A stretch of 64,000 nt of DNA from Ceratopteris richardii (GCA_020310875.1 CM035416.1:74263983-74327982); one strand, 5' to 3'; counted from the first letter of the stretch, positions 1-11,498 are shown. Program-made: numbers and translations. Notes: generated by a model from the sequence alone, not told the origin.

Positions 1-39
1 GCATGTTATCAATATACACCACAATGATCAAAAGCACAT
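1..39 (-). pseudogene. Copia reverse transcriptase fragment (left half of split copia-2)
   Basis: These bases match the minus-strand RT region of the complete copia element near 32630-32658, including the caatgatca and aagcacat blocks. The match stops exactly where the gypsy-A LTR begins with TG. The other half of the same gene resumes at 38056, with cacat shared at both ends (35-39 and 38056-38060). This is therefore the broken target into which gypsy-A inserted. Too little remains to say more about the protein. Confidence 0.8.
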
Positions 40-917
40 TGTGTACCTAAGTCAAGAAGACTTAAGGACTTGTGCCAAAGAGACTAAATCTCATTTGCCA
101 CACAAGTACGTATAGTGGGGAATTGACACACGCTTATTTGTCAATCCGATGAAACGACCTAACCAAGTGTATGAGGACATGTGCACACGTGATGGAAAAT
201 GAAGTGGTTCAGCTTATATGCATGAGAAAAGACTAATCCACCTCTCTAACTCACTGAAATACTGAAAGTGTCTGTCATGATACCACTTACAGTAGTTTTC
301 ACTAAATCGAGGATTTCTCCTAGCTCTGAACTCCAAATGTGTCCAATAGTAGATTCTTTTCAAAGCTCTTGACAAGACGCTTCTATTGGAGGTAGTTTCA
401 CTCGATTCTGACAATCGTGCTTCAATTTATGACCAAAATAGTGAATGGTGGGAAACACCCACACTCACTCCACAACTCCTACAAGCTCACACACACACTA
501 CAATAGCTCAAAAACAGTGGGGAGGGGTAGTCATCAGTCCAACACACATTCCAAGCATTACACGCACATAGAAGATCAAAGAGAAGATGAAAATCTGCAA
601 GAAAGAAGAAAATTTGAAAATCAAGAGCTCTCCTTCTTCACAATGGCAAAAAGTCTCTACAAAGAGTCACAAAGTGACTTATATACATGTGCCCTAAAAT
701 TGGTCCTTTCACACAAGAGACCGGCACTTTATTACTAAAAAGTGAATTTCCTACTAATTTACAAGGAATATATTACAATAAATTGGGATTATGCATCTAG
801 AGGACTCTTCTAGTGCATTTACATGGCTTGAGGGAATTTCCTAAGACTTTGAAGAAGAAAAAATATGCCCATTAATTTGAAAATTTTGGGGCTCTTCTTC
901 TGTGCCTCTTTGCTCTG
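40..917 (-). repeat. 3' LTR of gypsy-A (interrupted near its end)
   Basis: This is collinear with 37173-38050 over about 880 bp with scattered substitutions. The copy stops at ctctg (913-917), where the 918-11925 composite is inserted. Its last ten bases, ctctgcaaca, resume at 11926-11935, so ctctg is duplicated. On the minus strand a TATA-like TATATAAG lies near 676-690. The short open frames inside are not supported as genes. Confidence 0.88.
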
Positions 918-1057
918 TGTAACATAATCTTGGTAGGAGATGATTGAACCACACCCTAAGAGAGAGGATTAGGAAGTAATCCTCAACCATGGCTTTTGGG
1001 GCAAGTGGTTAGCCCATCACATTCCTAACCAAGAGGTTGTGAGTTCAATTCCTTACA
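918..1057 (+). repeat. TRIM 5' LTR containing a tRNA-like A/B-box sequence
   Basis: This is a 140-bp LTR from TGTAACA to CTTACA. Inside, at about 997-1056, ggcaagtggttagccc resembles a tRNA D-arm/A box and gagttcaattcc resembles a T-arm/B box, about 35 bp apart as in a tRNA. The inverted copy at 1589-1728 has the B box closer to consensus (gagttcaatccc). An LTR that carries an internal RNA polymerase III promoter is known for the Cassandra TRIM family, which uses 5S rRNA; here the resemblance is to a tRNA. Confidence 0.7.
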
Positions 1058-1058
1058 T

Positions 1059-1071
1059 TGGTATCAGAGCC
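1059..1071 (+). other. Primer-binding site (initiator tRNA-Met type) of the TRIM
   Basis: tggtatcagagcc follows the LTR after a single spacer base. This is the standard primer site for elements primed by initiator tRNA-Met, and it fixes the element's orientation as plus. Confidence 0.88.
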
Positions 1072-1324
1072 TAGGAAGTAGGCTTGGGCAAAGTGGAATG
1101 ATCCAATGGCCTCTAAAAAAGGCGCTTGGGCATCCTCCATGTGAAAGGGTAGGAATTGTGGAAGGCGCGCGTCGATTTCAATGATGGACCTTACAATGAT
1201 TGGGGTGTATCTCCCAATCCGTAGGTCAGGCGTGTAATATACCGTTGGAAAGCTCTCGGAACGAACTTTCCAATGAGCTAGCTTGCAATGTGTGAATTCC
1301 TTGGGAATCCTTGGATGGAACTTG

Positions 1325-1430
1325 ATTGAGTACATCTTGCCAGTCCCATAGCTGGTCAGGGTACATCCTGCCAGGGTACATCCAGGGTACATCCTACCAG
1401 TCCCATAGCTGGTCAGGGTACATTCCCGAG
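1325..1430 (+). repeat. Short tandem repeats inside the TRIM
   Basis: The phrase ccagtcccatagctggtcag occurs twice, and gggtacatcc or close variants occur several times, in about 100 bp. The block produces a repetitive minus-strand open frame that is not supported as a gene. Confidence 0.7.
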
Positions 1431-1436
1431 GGAGTT

Positions 1437-1450
1437 CAAGGGGGGAAGAA
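1437..1450 (+). other. Polypurine tract of the TRIM
   Basis: caaggggggaagaa abuts the TG of the 3' LTR. The same tract, inverted, lies next to the LTRs at 1729-1742 and 5854-5868, which ties the small element to the large non-coding family. Confidence 0.8.
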
Positions 1451-1588
1451 TGTAACATAATCCTGGTAGGAGATGATTGAACCACACCCTAAGAGAGAGG
1501 ATTAGGAAGTAATCCTCAACCATGGCTTTTGGGGCAAGTGGTTAGCCCATCACATTCCTAACCAAGAGGTTGTGAGTTCAATTCCTAA
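1451..1588 (+). repeat. TRIM 3' LTR, cut short at its right end
   Basis: This direct copy of 918-1057 begins tgtaacataatcc. It matches to about 1586 and then runs straight into an inverted LTR copy at 1589, so a few terminal bases are lost at a tail-to-tail junction. The two LTRs are nearly identical, which suggests a recent element. Confidence 0.85.
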
Positions 1589-1728
1589 TGTAAGGGATTG
1601 AACTCACAACCTCTTGGTTAGGAATGTGATGGGCTAACCACTTGCCCCAAAAGCCATGGTTGAGGATTACTTCCTAATCCTCTCTCTTAGGGTGTGGTTC
1701 AACCATCTCCTACGAGGATTATGTTACA
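1589..1728 (-). repeat. Inverted TRIM-type LTR serving as 3' LTR of a non-coding interior
   Basis: The reverse complement of this segment matches 918-1057. On the minus strand the polypurine tract (1729-1742) lies immediately upstream, so it is in the 3'-LTR position for the interior at 1729-5427. That interior is otherwise found with a different LTR (5428-5853). This copy has the clearest T-arm-like segment of the three, with a gtgag/cttac stem around ttcaatcc. Confidence 0.82.
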
Positions 1729-1767
1729 TTCTTCCCCCCTTGGAAAATATTTTCGTCCTCGAAAATA
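1729..1767 (-). promoter_or_regulatory. Polypurine tract plus adjacent stem-loop
   Basis: The C-run at 1731-1740 is the complement of a polypurine tract touching the LTR. At 1748-1767, tattttcg-tcct-cgaaaata forms a perfect 8-bp stem with a 4-base loop. Stem-loops with the same tcct loop but different stems occur beside the tracts at 5873-5892, 13751-13770 and 39982-40001. Confidence 0.75.
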
Positions 1768-4700
1768 GAGCTATATACATACTGTAGGCAACCCCCGAGC
1801 CTCATGTTCTAAAACTGGAAGAACATGGTCATGTTCTAGAACTGGAAGAACATGTCTCATCTCTGTGGTGGCATCCTTGCCCAAATGATTCAAAACACTA
1901 TCTGGTTTTGTACTTTGATGAACGGGACAAAGTACAAACTAGTGAAGAATAATAAGGGTGGATCTAATGACATCCCTGGCTAATTCACAGTTTTCTGGAT
2001 GTGCGATCTAGGCACAAACATGTGAACTAGGTGGATTCAAATTACTAGTCCATTTCTAGGCATAACTGGTGCATGGGCTTAGTAATGAAGGTGGGATTCT
2101 TATCCCACGCAAGACTTTGAGAACTCTTGATTCACTTGAATTTGTTTTGGAGAACTTGAAGTTTGATTGTCCCATACATCTAACTATAGATGTTTATACA
2201 ATGGTTTACTTTGATCTAACAGTTACTTGATTTTTTCACTCGACTAGAGGACTACTTTGTCCTTATGAGTTTAAAAATCCTTTGTAAACTGTAGGAGAAA
2301 GTTTACCATTTCTTTGAGTACAACCATACTATAACTTGACCAATACAACTTCAAAATGAAAATTGTCCAACTTAGGACACTTTTCTCAAAGACTTTTAAC
2401 TGAAAGTTCTTGGGAATTGTCAATCTGATGAGCAATTCCTAACTTCACTATTCTAGAGTATACTGGACTCCAGGAAATCATTTATGCTATAACTTGAAGC
2501 AAACTCAAATGAATAAGTCCACTTAGACTTATCATCTTTTGAAGATTGAAAAGGTTCTTGTGCATAACATCTATCTAGGATGTTCAAGTTAGTTATTTTA
2601 TTCTAACCGGCTAACCCTGGTCTTTTGCAAAAGGAATCAGATACTATATATGAGTCAATTTCAAAAGATTTGGAAAGCGGAAAGAAATAACTAAGACTCT
2701 GTACAACCAATTCAAACTTTGAATATACATAAACTTGCTATGAGTCAAAGTCTAGTTGACTCAGGACTTTAACTTTTCAAAGATCTATTTCAACAAGATA
2801 TTGAAGCATTGTTTTTATCTTTAAGAGAAATAAGCTAGTTTCTCAAAAAGATTCAAAGCAAATCAAAAACATCATCCAACCACAAGATACTAGTGTGGTA
2901 ACCAACATCAGTGTGTCGACCCACTGAGGTTCTGTCGATGAGTTTCGTATTCTAATGCTTCACTTGAGACTAAGTTCAGGTCACATTCAGTCTTTTTGAC
3001 TCCTAATCGTGAATGCAATTCTTGTGCATTTCTTTGAGTCAAAAGAGTGAATTTATCAAGTTACACTAGGAACTTGATGCTTGACTTAGTCAATTAAATC
3101 TTTAGTTTGAAAAGATCAACTCAAAATCAAAGTCCAACTTCTTTCAGAAATTTATCAAATATTTCTGATCAATAACACTTAAGCTTGAAGTGTTCTAAGA
3201 AGATCTTGGAAGTTCCTTGCTTCATATCTTCAATTTCCTTGATCTTGAAGTCATCTTGAAGTATCGTAAGATACTACTTTCATCCTTTACGAATTAAACT
3301 TTTCTTGAAGTCTTAATTCCCTTGAGGATGAAACCTAACTTCAAAATCCAAACTAGGACTAAAAGATAATTATCATCCCACGGTCTGATGTCCCATACCA
3401 TCTTTCCTATATCAATCTGAGTATAAAATCTGGTGTCCCATACCACCCTATTTTATATTCACATTAATGTGTGGGTGATTCTTATCCTAAAGTCTAAACA
3501 TCTCTTGATAGAGTACCTTATCTCTTCAATTCTTTTACGAGAATTTAGAAGTTCCAGGTATTACCTCTAACTAGATTTTCTAGGTTTTGATTCCTTCACA
3601 TGATCGTCTCACAATCATGTGCTTTACCTTGGGAACTTGAAAACCTCTTAACAGAATATCAATTCTTCTTTGCAAGGGTTTTCAAATGAAAACCAATCAA
3701 AATTCCAAGTACTTGAATTTTCATAGATTCAAGTTCAATTGGATTATTCTTGACCAATTTTGTAGTGACAAGAGCTTTTGACTTCTTGTCTTTAGATTCC
3801 TTTGTTTACTGTTGCTTTAGGTACCTACCCCGGGGACTTTATTTAGGAATCTCTTTACTGCTTAAGTCTTAAGCATCCGCTCATGCTTTCTAGATTTGTA
3901 CCAAAATCCCTTTAAGGATAGGTAAACACTTATGTTTTACCTTCCACAGACTTAATTACCATTTTCACGGTTGCAGACTACATTCTTGGAATTTCTTTAC
4001 TCTGTTCAGACTTGGAACAACTTACTCTTTTTCACAGTTTTCCATCGAATAAATGGAACCTGAGTGAATAATTCCCAAAAGGAATTTTATTGCCAATACT
4101 TGGGCAATCTATAAAGTGGTTCTAATCGCATATTACTTGGACAATCATGGCCAAGATTGATCAAGTCTGGTTGATCTTGCGATAAAAATAAAGACTTATA
4201 GTCTTTATCTTTAAGATCTCTTTAAACTATCTTTAAGCTTCTTTGCTTACCTGCAGGATTTTTAGAGATCTTTCTCAAGTCCAAGCATACACTTATGCCT
4301 CTCAGATTCCAAAGCTAAGAATCTTTGATATACCTTTAGGTTATATCACAAATAGGACTTGAAATACCACTTCTAGTGGTTTGGGATGTCCGGGAACTAC
4401 TTACTTATTGTTTAAAGAGTATGAAGAATTTCATTCTCAATACTTGAAAGAATGCCATTCTTCAAAGACTTGAGATTCCTTCTAAGGAATCAAATAACTT
4501 GAGCAAATGATTCATCTTGGAATCTTTTGCAATATTAAAAGAACATTTGAAAGAAATTCTTTCAAATAATATCCAAAAAATTTACTGATTCAATTGTATT
4601 CATTTCTTGAGTATCAAACTAGAGGCTAAATATCACCTTTTGGATATGGTTTCCCATGCCACCATGAAAGTTTATGCTTGAACTTTCTTTTATGTGATAT

Positions 4701-5427
4701 CGACTTCTATTCTTGAGTTTGATACAAAACTCATTATTATTGGTCAATCTTCAGATGTTACTAGAGTCCTTTAAACATATTTCACCAATCAAAATTATGT
4801 TTAAAGTCCAAGCATCTATTGATGATTGATCCAATAGTAATGTTACTGTGAACACAACTTTGAACTTTATAACTTGTTTAGGAGAAGTTCATGGATTTAA
4901 GATCCATTTCTTGGAACTTTCTACTCCTAAATGAAAAGTTCACACTTGCTTCAAGTCTTTAGGAACTTATATTATTTCCTAAAGACTGCTTAGCTAGTTG
5001 CATCATTTACCAGAGATGCAACTATGGAACCTAACATCCTTTTATTGACGTCAAGGATCAATTGATGTTGAGGTTTAACCTTTGATTTCCATCACCCCTT
5101 GATGAAATCAAATGAAAATTTATAAAAGATTGGTACCTTTATATCTTGGCAAAACATTTATATCCTAAAGAGGTTTTGCCTTCATCATTCCTTGGACCTA
5201 TCATATAATATGAATTTATGTGTATTTTGGGAAGAGTTCATGAATCAATTAAGATCCTCTACCTTCCCAAAAATAAATTCATCTTAAACATGGTAGGAGA
5301 ATGATCTCACATGAAATAGAAGGCTTGACTATTTCATATCTCAATTCCAAAAAGTTACTTACCGAGGTTTCATCATGAGATACAAATCTTGAAACCACAA
5401 AGAAACTTCTTTAAACTTTGGAAATCT
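1729..5427 (-). repeat. Partial interior of a large non-coding LTR element (left copy)
   Basis: About 3.7 kb here is collinear with 5854-9523, with only scattered substitutions and small indels. No open frame of convincing length exists on either strand. The copy stops at 5427, where LTR-B begins, so the promoter-proximal third of the interior is missing. The sequence is AT-rich with many short tandem echoes of cttgaagt and tttaagtc type. This is a LARD-like interior that must borrow proteins from another element. Confidence 0.85.
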
Positions 5428-5853
5428 GCAAGAGAACAAGGATTACGACCACCACATGCTTGAGAGATGACTCTCCTCCCAACCAAATGCCTCTATATAT
5501 AGCTCTCTCCAGGGGACTGCCTTCTTGGGCAAGTGAATGCTAATCATCCAAGTGTCAGCCATGTAACTACATGTGCGCCAAGTGTCCAGTGGATGCTTCT
5601 AGAAGGTTCTAGAGCTCTTTGGGCAAAATACTCTTCCCATGTACCTCATGGGGATTGAACCCAAGACCTCGTCCTTCACATCCTTGAGACTTAACCACTA
5701 AGCTAAGTGGATCACTTGTTCACAAGAGCACAAGACCTCCTAGTAAGTCTAAACTCGAGATCTTTGGTCATACACACGGATGACCAAACGGTATCCGATT
5801 TCAGATCTGTCTGAACCGGCCAGACCCTTGGATCATAGACTTACTTTATTACA
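5428..5853 (-). repeat. LTR-B, left (3') copy, with a tRNA-like segment
   Basis: On the minus strand, tagcttagtggttaag (A-box-like, D-arm) and gggttcaatcccc (B-box-like, a 7-base T-loop closed by tggg/ccca) lie about 35 bases apart at roughly 5643-5713. This is a close tRNA likeness, better than in the TRIM LTR. A TATA-like tatatatag lies near 5492-5505 on the minus strand, so one LTR appears to carry both Pol II and Pol III type signals. Confidence 0.8.
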
Positions 5854-5892
5854 TTCTTCCCCCCTTGGAAAAGATTTTCGTCCTCGAAAATA
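5854..5892 (-). promoter_or_regulatory. Polypurine tract and stem-loop of element B
   Basis: The tract complement ttcttccccccttgg adjoins the LTR. At 5873-5892, gattttcg-tcct-cgaaaata gives a 7-bp stem with one end mismatch. It is the same arrangement as at 1729-1767. Confidence 0.72.
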
Positions 5893-8800
5893 GAGCTATA
5901 TACATACTGTAGGCAACCCCCGAGCCTCATGTTCTAAAACTGGAAGAACATGGTCATGTTCTAGAACTGGAAGAACATGTCTCATCTCTGTGGTGGCATC
6001 CCTGCCCAAATGATTCAAAACACTATCCAGGTTTGCACTTTGATAAACGGGACAAAGTACAAACTAGTGAAGAATAATAAGGGTGGATCTAATGACATCC
6101 CTGGCTAATTCACAGTTTCTGGATGTGCGATCTAGGCACAAACATGTGAACTAGGTGGATTCAAATTACTAGTCCATTTCTAGGCATAACTGGTGCATGG
6201 GCTTAGTAATGAAGGTGGGATTCTTATCCTTTGAGAATTCTTGATTCACTTGAATTTTTTTTTGGAGAACTTGAAGTTTGGTTGTCCCATACATCTAACT
6301 TTAGATGTCTGTACAATGGTTTACTTTTATCTAACAGTTACTTGATTTTTTCACCCGACTAGAGGACTACTTTGTCCCAATGAGTTGAAAAAATCCTATG
6401 TAAACTGTAGGAGAAAGTTTACCATTTCGGTGGAATCAACCATACTAACTTCACCAATTCAAATTCAAAATGAAAATTGTCCAACTTAGGACACTTTTCT
6501 CAAAGACTTTTAACTGAAAGTCCTTGGGAATTGTCAATCTGATGAGCAATTCCTAACTTCCCTATTCTAGAGTATACTAGACTCCAGGAAATCATTTATG
6601 CTATAACTTGAAGCAAACTCAAATGAATAAGTCCACTTAGACTTATCATCTTTTGAAGATTGAAAAGGTTCTTGTACATAACATCTATCTAGGATGTTCA
6701 AGTTAGTTATTTTATTCTAACCGGCTAACCCTGGTCTTTTGCAAAAGGAATCAGATACCATATCTGAGCCAATTCCAAAAGATTTGGAAAGCGGAAAGAA
6801 ATAACTAAGACTTTGTACAACCAATTCCAACTTCGAATATACATAAACTTGTTATGAGTCAAAGACTAGATGACTCAGGACTTCTTACTTTTCAAAGATC
6901 TATTTCAACAAGATATTGAAGCATTGTCTTTATCTTTAAGAGATATAAGCTGGATTCTCAAAAAGATACAAAGAAAACCAAAAACATCATCCAACCACAA
7001 GATACTAGTGTGGTAACCAACATCAGTGTGTCGACCCACTGAGGTTATGTTGATGAGTTTTGTATTCAAATAATGCTTCACTTGAGACTAAGTTCAAGTC
7101 ATATTCAATCTTTTTGACTCCTAATCATGAATGCAATTCTTGTGCATTTCTTTGAGTCAAAAGAGTGAATTTTTTCAAGTCACACTAGGAACTTGATGCT
7201 TATTCAATTAAATCTTTAGTTGAAAAGATCAACTCAAAGTCAAAGTCCAACTTCTTTCAGAAATTTACCAAATATTTCTGATCAATAACACTTTGGCTTG
7301 AAGTGTTCTAAGAAGATCTTGGAAGTTACTTACTTCATATCTTCAGTTTCCTTGATATTGAAGTCGTCTTGAAGTATCTTGAGATTCTTCTTGAATTTAA
7401 ACTCCCTTCTTTGAAGTTTTAATTCCCTTGAAGATCAAACCTAACTTCAAGATCCAAACGAAGACTCAAAGATAATCATCATCTCACGGTCCGATGTCCC
7501 ATACCATCTTTCCTACATCAATTTGAGTATAAAATCTGGTGTCCCATACCACCCTATTTTATACTCACATTGACGTGTGAGTGAAATTTATCCTAAAGTC
7601 TACAACATCTTTTGATAGAAAAACTTCTAACTTTAATTCTTTGACAAGAACTTCACAGTTTTAGGCACTATCTCTATCTTAATATTCTAGGTTTTAATCC
7701 CTTGACATGATCGTTTCATGATCTTGTGCTTAACCTTGGGAACTTGAAAACCTTTAATAGAATATCTCCAATCTTTTTTGCTAGGGTTTTCAAATGAAAA
7801 CCAATCAGAATTCCAAGTACTTGAATTTTCTCGATTTCAAGTTCAATTGGTTTGACCAATTTCGTAGTGACAAGAGCTTTTGACTTCTTGTCTTTAGATT
7901 CCTTTCTTTACTAATGCTTTAGGTACCTACTCCGGGGACTTTATTTAGGAATCTCTTTACTGCTTAAGTCTTAAGCATCCGCTCATGCTTTCTGGATTTG
8001 TACCAAAATCCCTTTAAGGATAGGTAAACACTTATGTTTTACCTTCCACAGACTTAATTATCATTTTCACGGTTGCAGACTACATTCTTGGAATTTCTTT
8101 ACTCTGTTCAGACTTACTCTTTTTCACAGTTTTCCATCGAATAAATGGAACCTGAGTGAATAATTCCCAAAAGGAATTTTATTGCCAATACTTGGGCAAT
8201 CTACAAAGTAGTTCTAATCGCACATTACTTGGACAATCATGGCCAAGATTGATCAAGTCTGGTTGATCTTGCGATAAAAATAAAGACTTATAGTCTTTAT
8301 CTTTAAGATCTCTTAAACTATCTTTAAGCTTCTTTGCTTACCTGCATGATTTTTAGAGATCTTTCTCAAGTCCAAGCATACACTTATGCCTCTCAGATTC
8401 CAAAGCTAAGAATCTTTGATATACCTTTAGGTTATATCACAAATAGGACTTGAAATACCACTTCTAGTGGTTTGGGATGTCCGGGAACTACTTACTTATT
8501 GTTTAAAGAGTATGAAGAATTTCATTCTCAATACTTGAAAGAATGCCATTTCTTCAAAGACTTGAGATTCCTTCTAAGGAATAACTTGAGCAAATGATTC
8601 ATCTTGGAATCTTTTGCAATATTAAAAGAACATTTGAAAGAAATTCTTTCAAATAATATCCAAAAAATTTACTGATTCAATTGTATTCATTTCCTGAGTA
8701 TCAAACTAGAGACAAAATATCACATTTTGGAGATGGTTTCCCATGCCACTATGAAAGTTTCAGTTGAACTTTCATTTATGTGATATCGACTTCTATTCTT

Positions 8801-9523
8801 GAGTTTGATACAAAACTCATTATTATTGGTCAATCTTCAGATGTTACTAGATTCCTTTAAACATATTTCACCACTCAAAATTATGTTTAAAGTCCAAGCA
8901 TCTATTGATGATTGATCCAATAGTAATGTTACTGTGAACACAACTTTGAACTTTATAACTTGTTTAGGAGAAGTTCATGGATTTAAGATCCATTTCTTGG
9001 AACTTTCTACTCCTAAATGAAAATTTCACACTTGCTTCAAGTCTTTAGGAACTTATATTATTTCCTAAAGACTGCTTAGCTAGTTGCATCATTTACCAGA
9101 GATGCAACTATAGAACCTAACATCCTTTTATTGACGTCAAGGATCAATTGATGTTGAGGTTTAACCTTTGATTTCCATCACCCCTTGGGATGAAATCAAA
9201 TGAAAATTTATAAAAGATTGGTACCTTTATATCTTGGCAAAACATTTATATCCTAAAGAGGTTTCGCCTGCATCATTCCTTGGACCTATCATATAATATG
9301 AATTTATGTGTATTTTGGGAAGAGTTCATGAATCAATTAAGATCCTCTACTTGGAACATCTACCTTCCCAAAAATAAATTCATCTTAAACATGGTAGGAG
9401 AATGATCTCACATGAAATAGAAGGCTTGACTATTTCATATCTCAATTCCAAAAAGTTACTTACCGAGGTTTCATCATGAGATACAAATCTTGAAACCACA
9501 AAGAAACTTCTTTAAACTTTCGA

Positions 9524-10790
9524 AATCTTCTAAATAGAAGAGTACTCAAGGAACTTGGAAATATAGTTGACGTTCTCATCCAACCTTGGGATGCTTGAGA
9601 AGTTACATAAAGTATGTAACTAATCAAGTAAAGCTTATCCACATGACTTTCTAAGTACATCCAGGACTTAGAGTCATCATACATCACAAAAGAGTTTGCA
9701 AGTAATTAAATTTTCTTGGTTATCAAGAAAATTTATTACTTAACTTTCTCCTAGTGCTTACTTATACCTAGCAAGACATCTATCATACTTAATTGTCATT
9801 AAGTATTTGTCTTTGATAGAAGAGTATCGACTTGGGAAGAAATCGACTAATTACTTGAGTTGCAAACTAGAACTAGTATGTCTTTGCAACTAACTAGTCC
9901 TTGGTCTTCCCTAATGTCAAACTGCGAGCTTTATAAAGTAAGCTAAATACTAAGAGAGTACATTCTCATATCTACTTGCAAACAGCATTCCATTCTATCA
10001 TGCAAATGCATGTATCTACATGCAAAAGCATATGCTCACATGCGTATGCATGCATGTTCTTTGCATGCCCAAAAAATAATACAACAATCATGCATGAGCT
10101 TGATGCACGATTTTTTTCTTGTACTAAGAATGTATATCATGCAATCCTGATGCATGAATATCCTTTCCTTTGTCCTAATGCACTATGATATAAAAACATA
10201 CCCTTGAGGTGCAATAGAAAACTTACTCAATGGAAAGGAAATATGTATTTAAACTACCAAAATACATTCTTTGATGCACAAGGATCCTTTTGAAATCAAG
10301 TCTTTCCTTAATGCAAACTAATGCTTGGAATGAGAAATGGATTAATTCATTATTCTAATCTAGACTTAATCAATTGAAATCTTGGCTATTTCAATGTGCA
10401 TCTAGGATTAAGTGTAGAATAATGAAAACAAGATATTCAAGCATTAAGGCCAAGTAGAAACTGGAAAATACTTAGCTCCACATAGAGCTACCTCCTTCCC
10501 TTGATCCTTTGGAAGAGTGATTCTCTCAAGACTTTGGTCCGAATTCAAAGTTGGTTTAACTTTGATCACCAAAGGCCTCCGGATCTTTACTCCATAGCTT
10601 CCTCTTTCTTCAAACTTTGCTCGAACTTTTAACTTTCTTCAGCTTGAACCACCACAGATATGTACTCGGGTTCGGTTGGGGAAATAAGCAAACTCCAAAG
10701 GTTAATCAAAATGAGATGATCTCGGCTCGAGATTAGCAGAGCAAAGATATGATCAAACTGTATAAGATATGCAGAGAATGAAATCACGAT
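9524..10790. other. Unique part of the element-B interior, no gene seen
   Basis: This portion has no counterpart in the left copy. Short open frames here (for example near 9976-10188) have no recognisable domain and sit in low-complexity DNA. Around 9998-10070 the hexamer catgca and its variants recur densely. Confidence 0.6.
9998..10070. repeat. catgca-rich cluster
   Basis: The string catgca, or its neighbour tgcatg, appears about eight times in 73 bases, including gtatgcatgcatg. catgcatg is the plant RY element bound by B3 transcription factors, but a simple purine/pyrimidine microsatellite origin is equally possible. Confidence 0.5.
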
Positions 10791-10800
10791 AAACCTTTAC

Positions 10801-10862
10801 TTCAATGGATAAGGCTCTGAAGTTTCTCTGCAACGTCGTGAGATCGAATCTCGGCGCCCACC
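10801..10862 (+). other. tRNA-like module 1 in the leader of element B
   Basis: caatggataaggctctg resembles a tRNA D-arm/A box, and gagatcgaatctc resembles the T-arm/B box about 30 bases downstream. It lies on the strand opposite to the element. The cloverleaf is imperfect, so a working tRNA is not claimed. Confidence 0.5.
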
Positions 10863-11107
10863 TGAAGAAGCTGAACTTTTGGATAGCGTCTGCTTCAGCA
10901 CGATCTCAGGATAATATTATGGTTCTCTTAATACTCCCGCGAACGTTTGTGGCTGTCTGGATAGACGAATGCGCTCCAAACCAGAAGATCTAGGTTCGAT
11001 TAGCCGCGGGCGCATACCAGATATGATTCGATTTGTTTTGCTCCTTCTTCAGCACTGATTACTGCTTTAGCAGACTTTGTTCTGCAGTAGCCAAGTAAAT
11101 CAAGGTG

Positions 11108-11170
11108 GGCGCGTGGCTACGTAGCTGATCTTCCAATGAAGTGATCTGAGATCGATCCCCGACGGCAGTA
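11108..11170 (+). other. tRNA-like module 2
   Basis: gcgtggctacgtagctg followed by gagatcgatccccg keeps tRNA-like order and spacing. The downstream sequence (gacggcagta, then ...ccttttgg) parallels module 3, so the two look like diverged tandem copies. Confidence 0.5.
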
Positions 11171-11280
11171 GCGTGTGAAAACTCCTTTTGGTCTTGGCTA
11201 GAGCTTGATGAAGAATTTACAGCGCCAATCTTTAGTAGATAAGGATAATCTGCAGCTTCCTAGACGTGATCCCGTCGTGG

Positions 11281-11345
11281 GCGCCGTGGATAAGCGATCG
11301 CAGTCCTATTGGGGGGGCGAGGGATCGATTCCTGTCGGCAGCACA
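11281..11345 (+). other. tRNA-like module 3
   Basis: gccgtggataagcgatcgc and gggatcgattcctg are A-box-like and B-box-like. The trailing gtcggcagca and a later ccttttgcc match module 2 in position. Together the three modules form a loose array about 170-300 bp apart, upstream of the primer site. Confidence 0.5.
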
Positions 11346-11484
11346 CAGAGAAGATGAACCTTTTGCCAAGCTATGCTTCCTCTCAAGCTAAGCTAAGAGG
11401 CGATTTCGGCGGTGCACGCAGATGAATCAATCACATAAATGAGAGCGACTAAAGGAGCAAGATGATGAGAGCTATGGAGAGGGT

Positions 11485-11497
11485 GGCTCTCATACCA
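11485..11497 (-). other. Primer-binding site of element B
   Basis: The minus strand reads tggtatgagagcc, one base off the usual tRNA-Met primer site (tggtatcagagcc). It lies one base from LTR-B (11499-11925) and sets the element's direction. Confidence 0.82.
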
Positions 11498-11498
11498 A

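Larger units (their letters stand above)
918..1588 (+). mobile_element. TRIM-like miniature LTR retrotransposon
   Basis: Two direct repeats of about 140 bp (918-1057 and 1451-1588) flank about 390 bp. Right after the first LTR comes tggtatcagagcc (1059-1071), the usual primer site complementary to initiator tRNA-Met. Right before the second comes caaggggggaagaa (1437-1450), a polypurine tract. LTR ends are TG and CA, although the right LTR is cut short at its last bases. At 671 bp with no gag or pol, it fits the TRIM class and would depend on another element's proteins. Confidence 0.88.

Noticed and set aside
1045-1485. 146-codon minus-strand open frame across the TRIM
   Set aside because: Runs through the primer site, internal repeats and LTR. 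Repetition of SYGTG-type residues reflects DNA repeats.
10801-11345. Functional tRNA genes
   Set aside because: Box-like motifs are present, but acceptor and anticodon stems do not form well, so only tRNA-like modules are reported.
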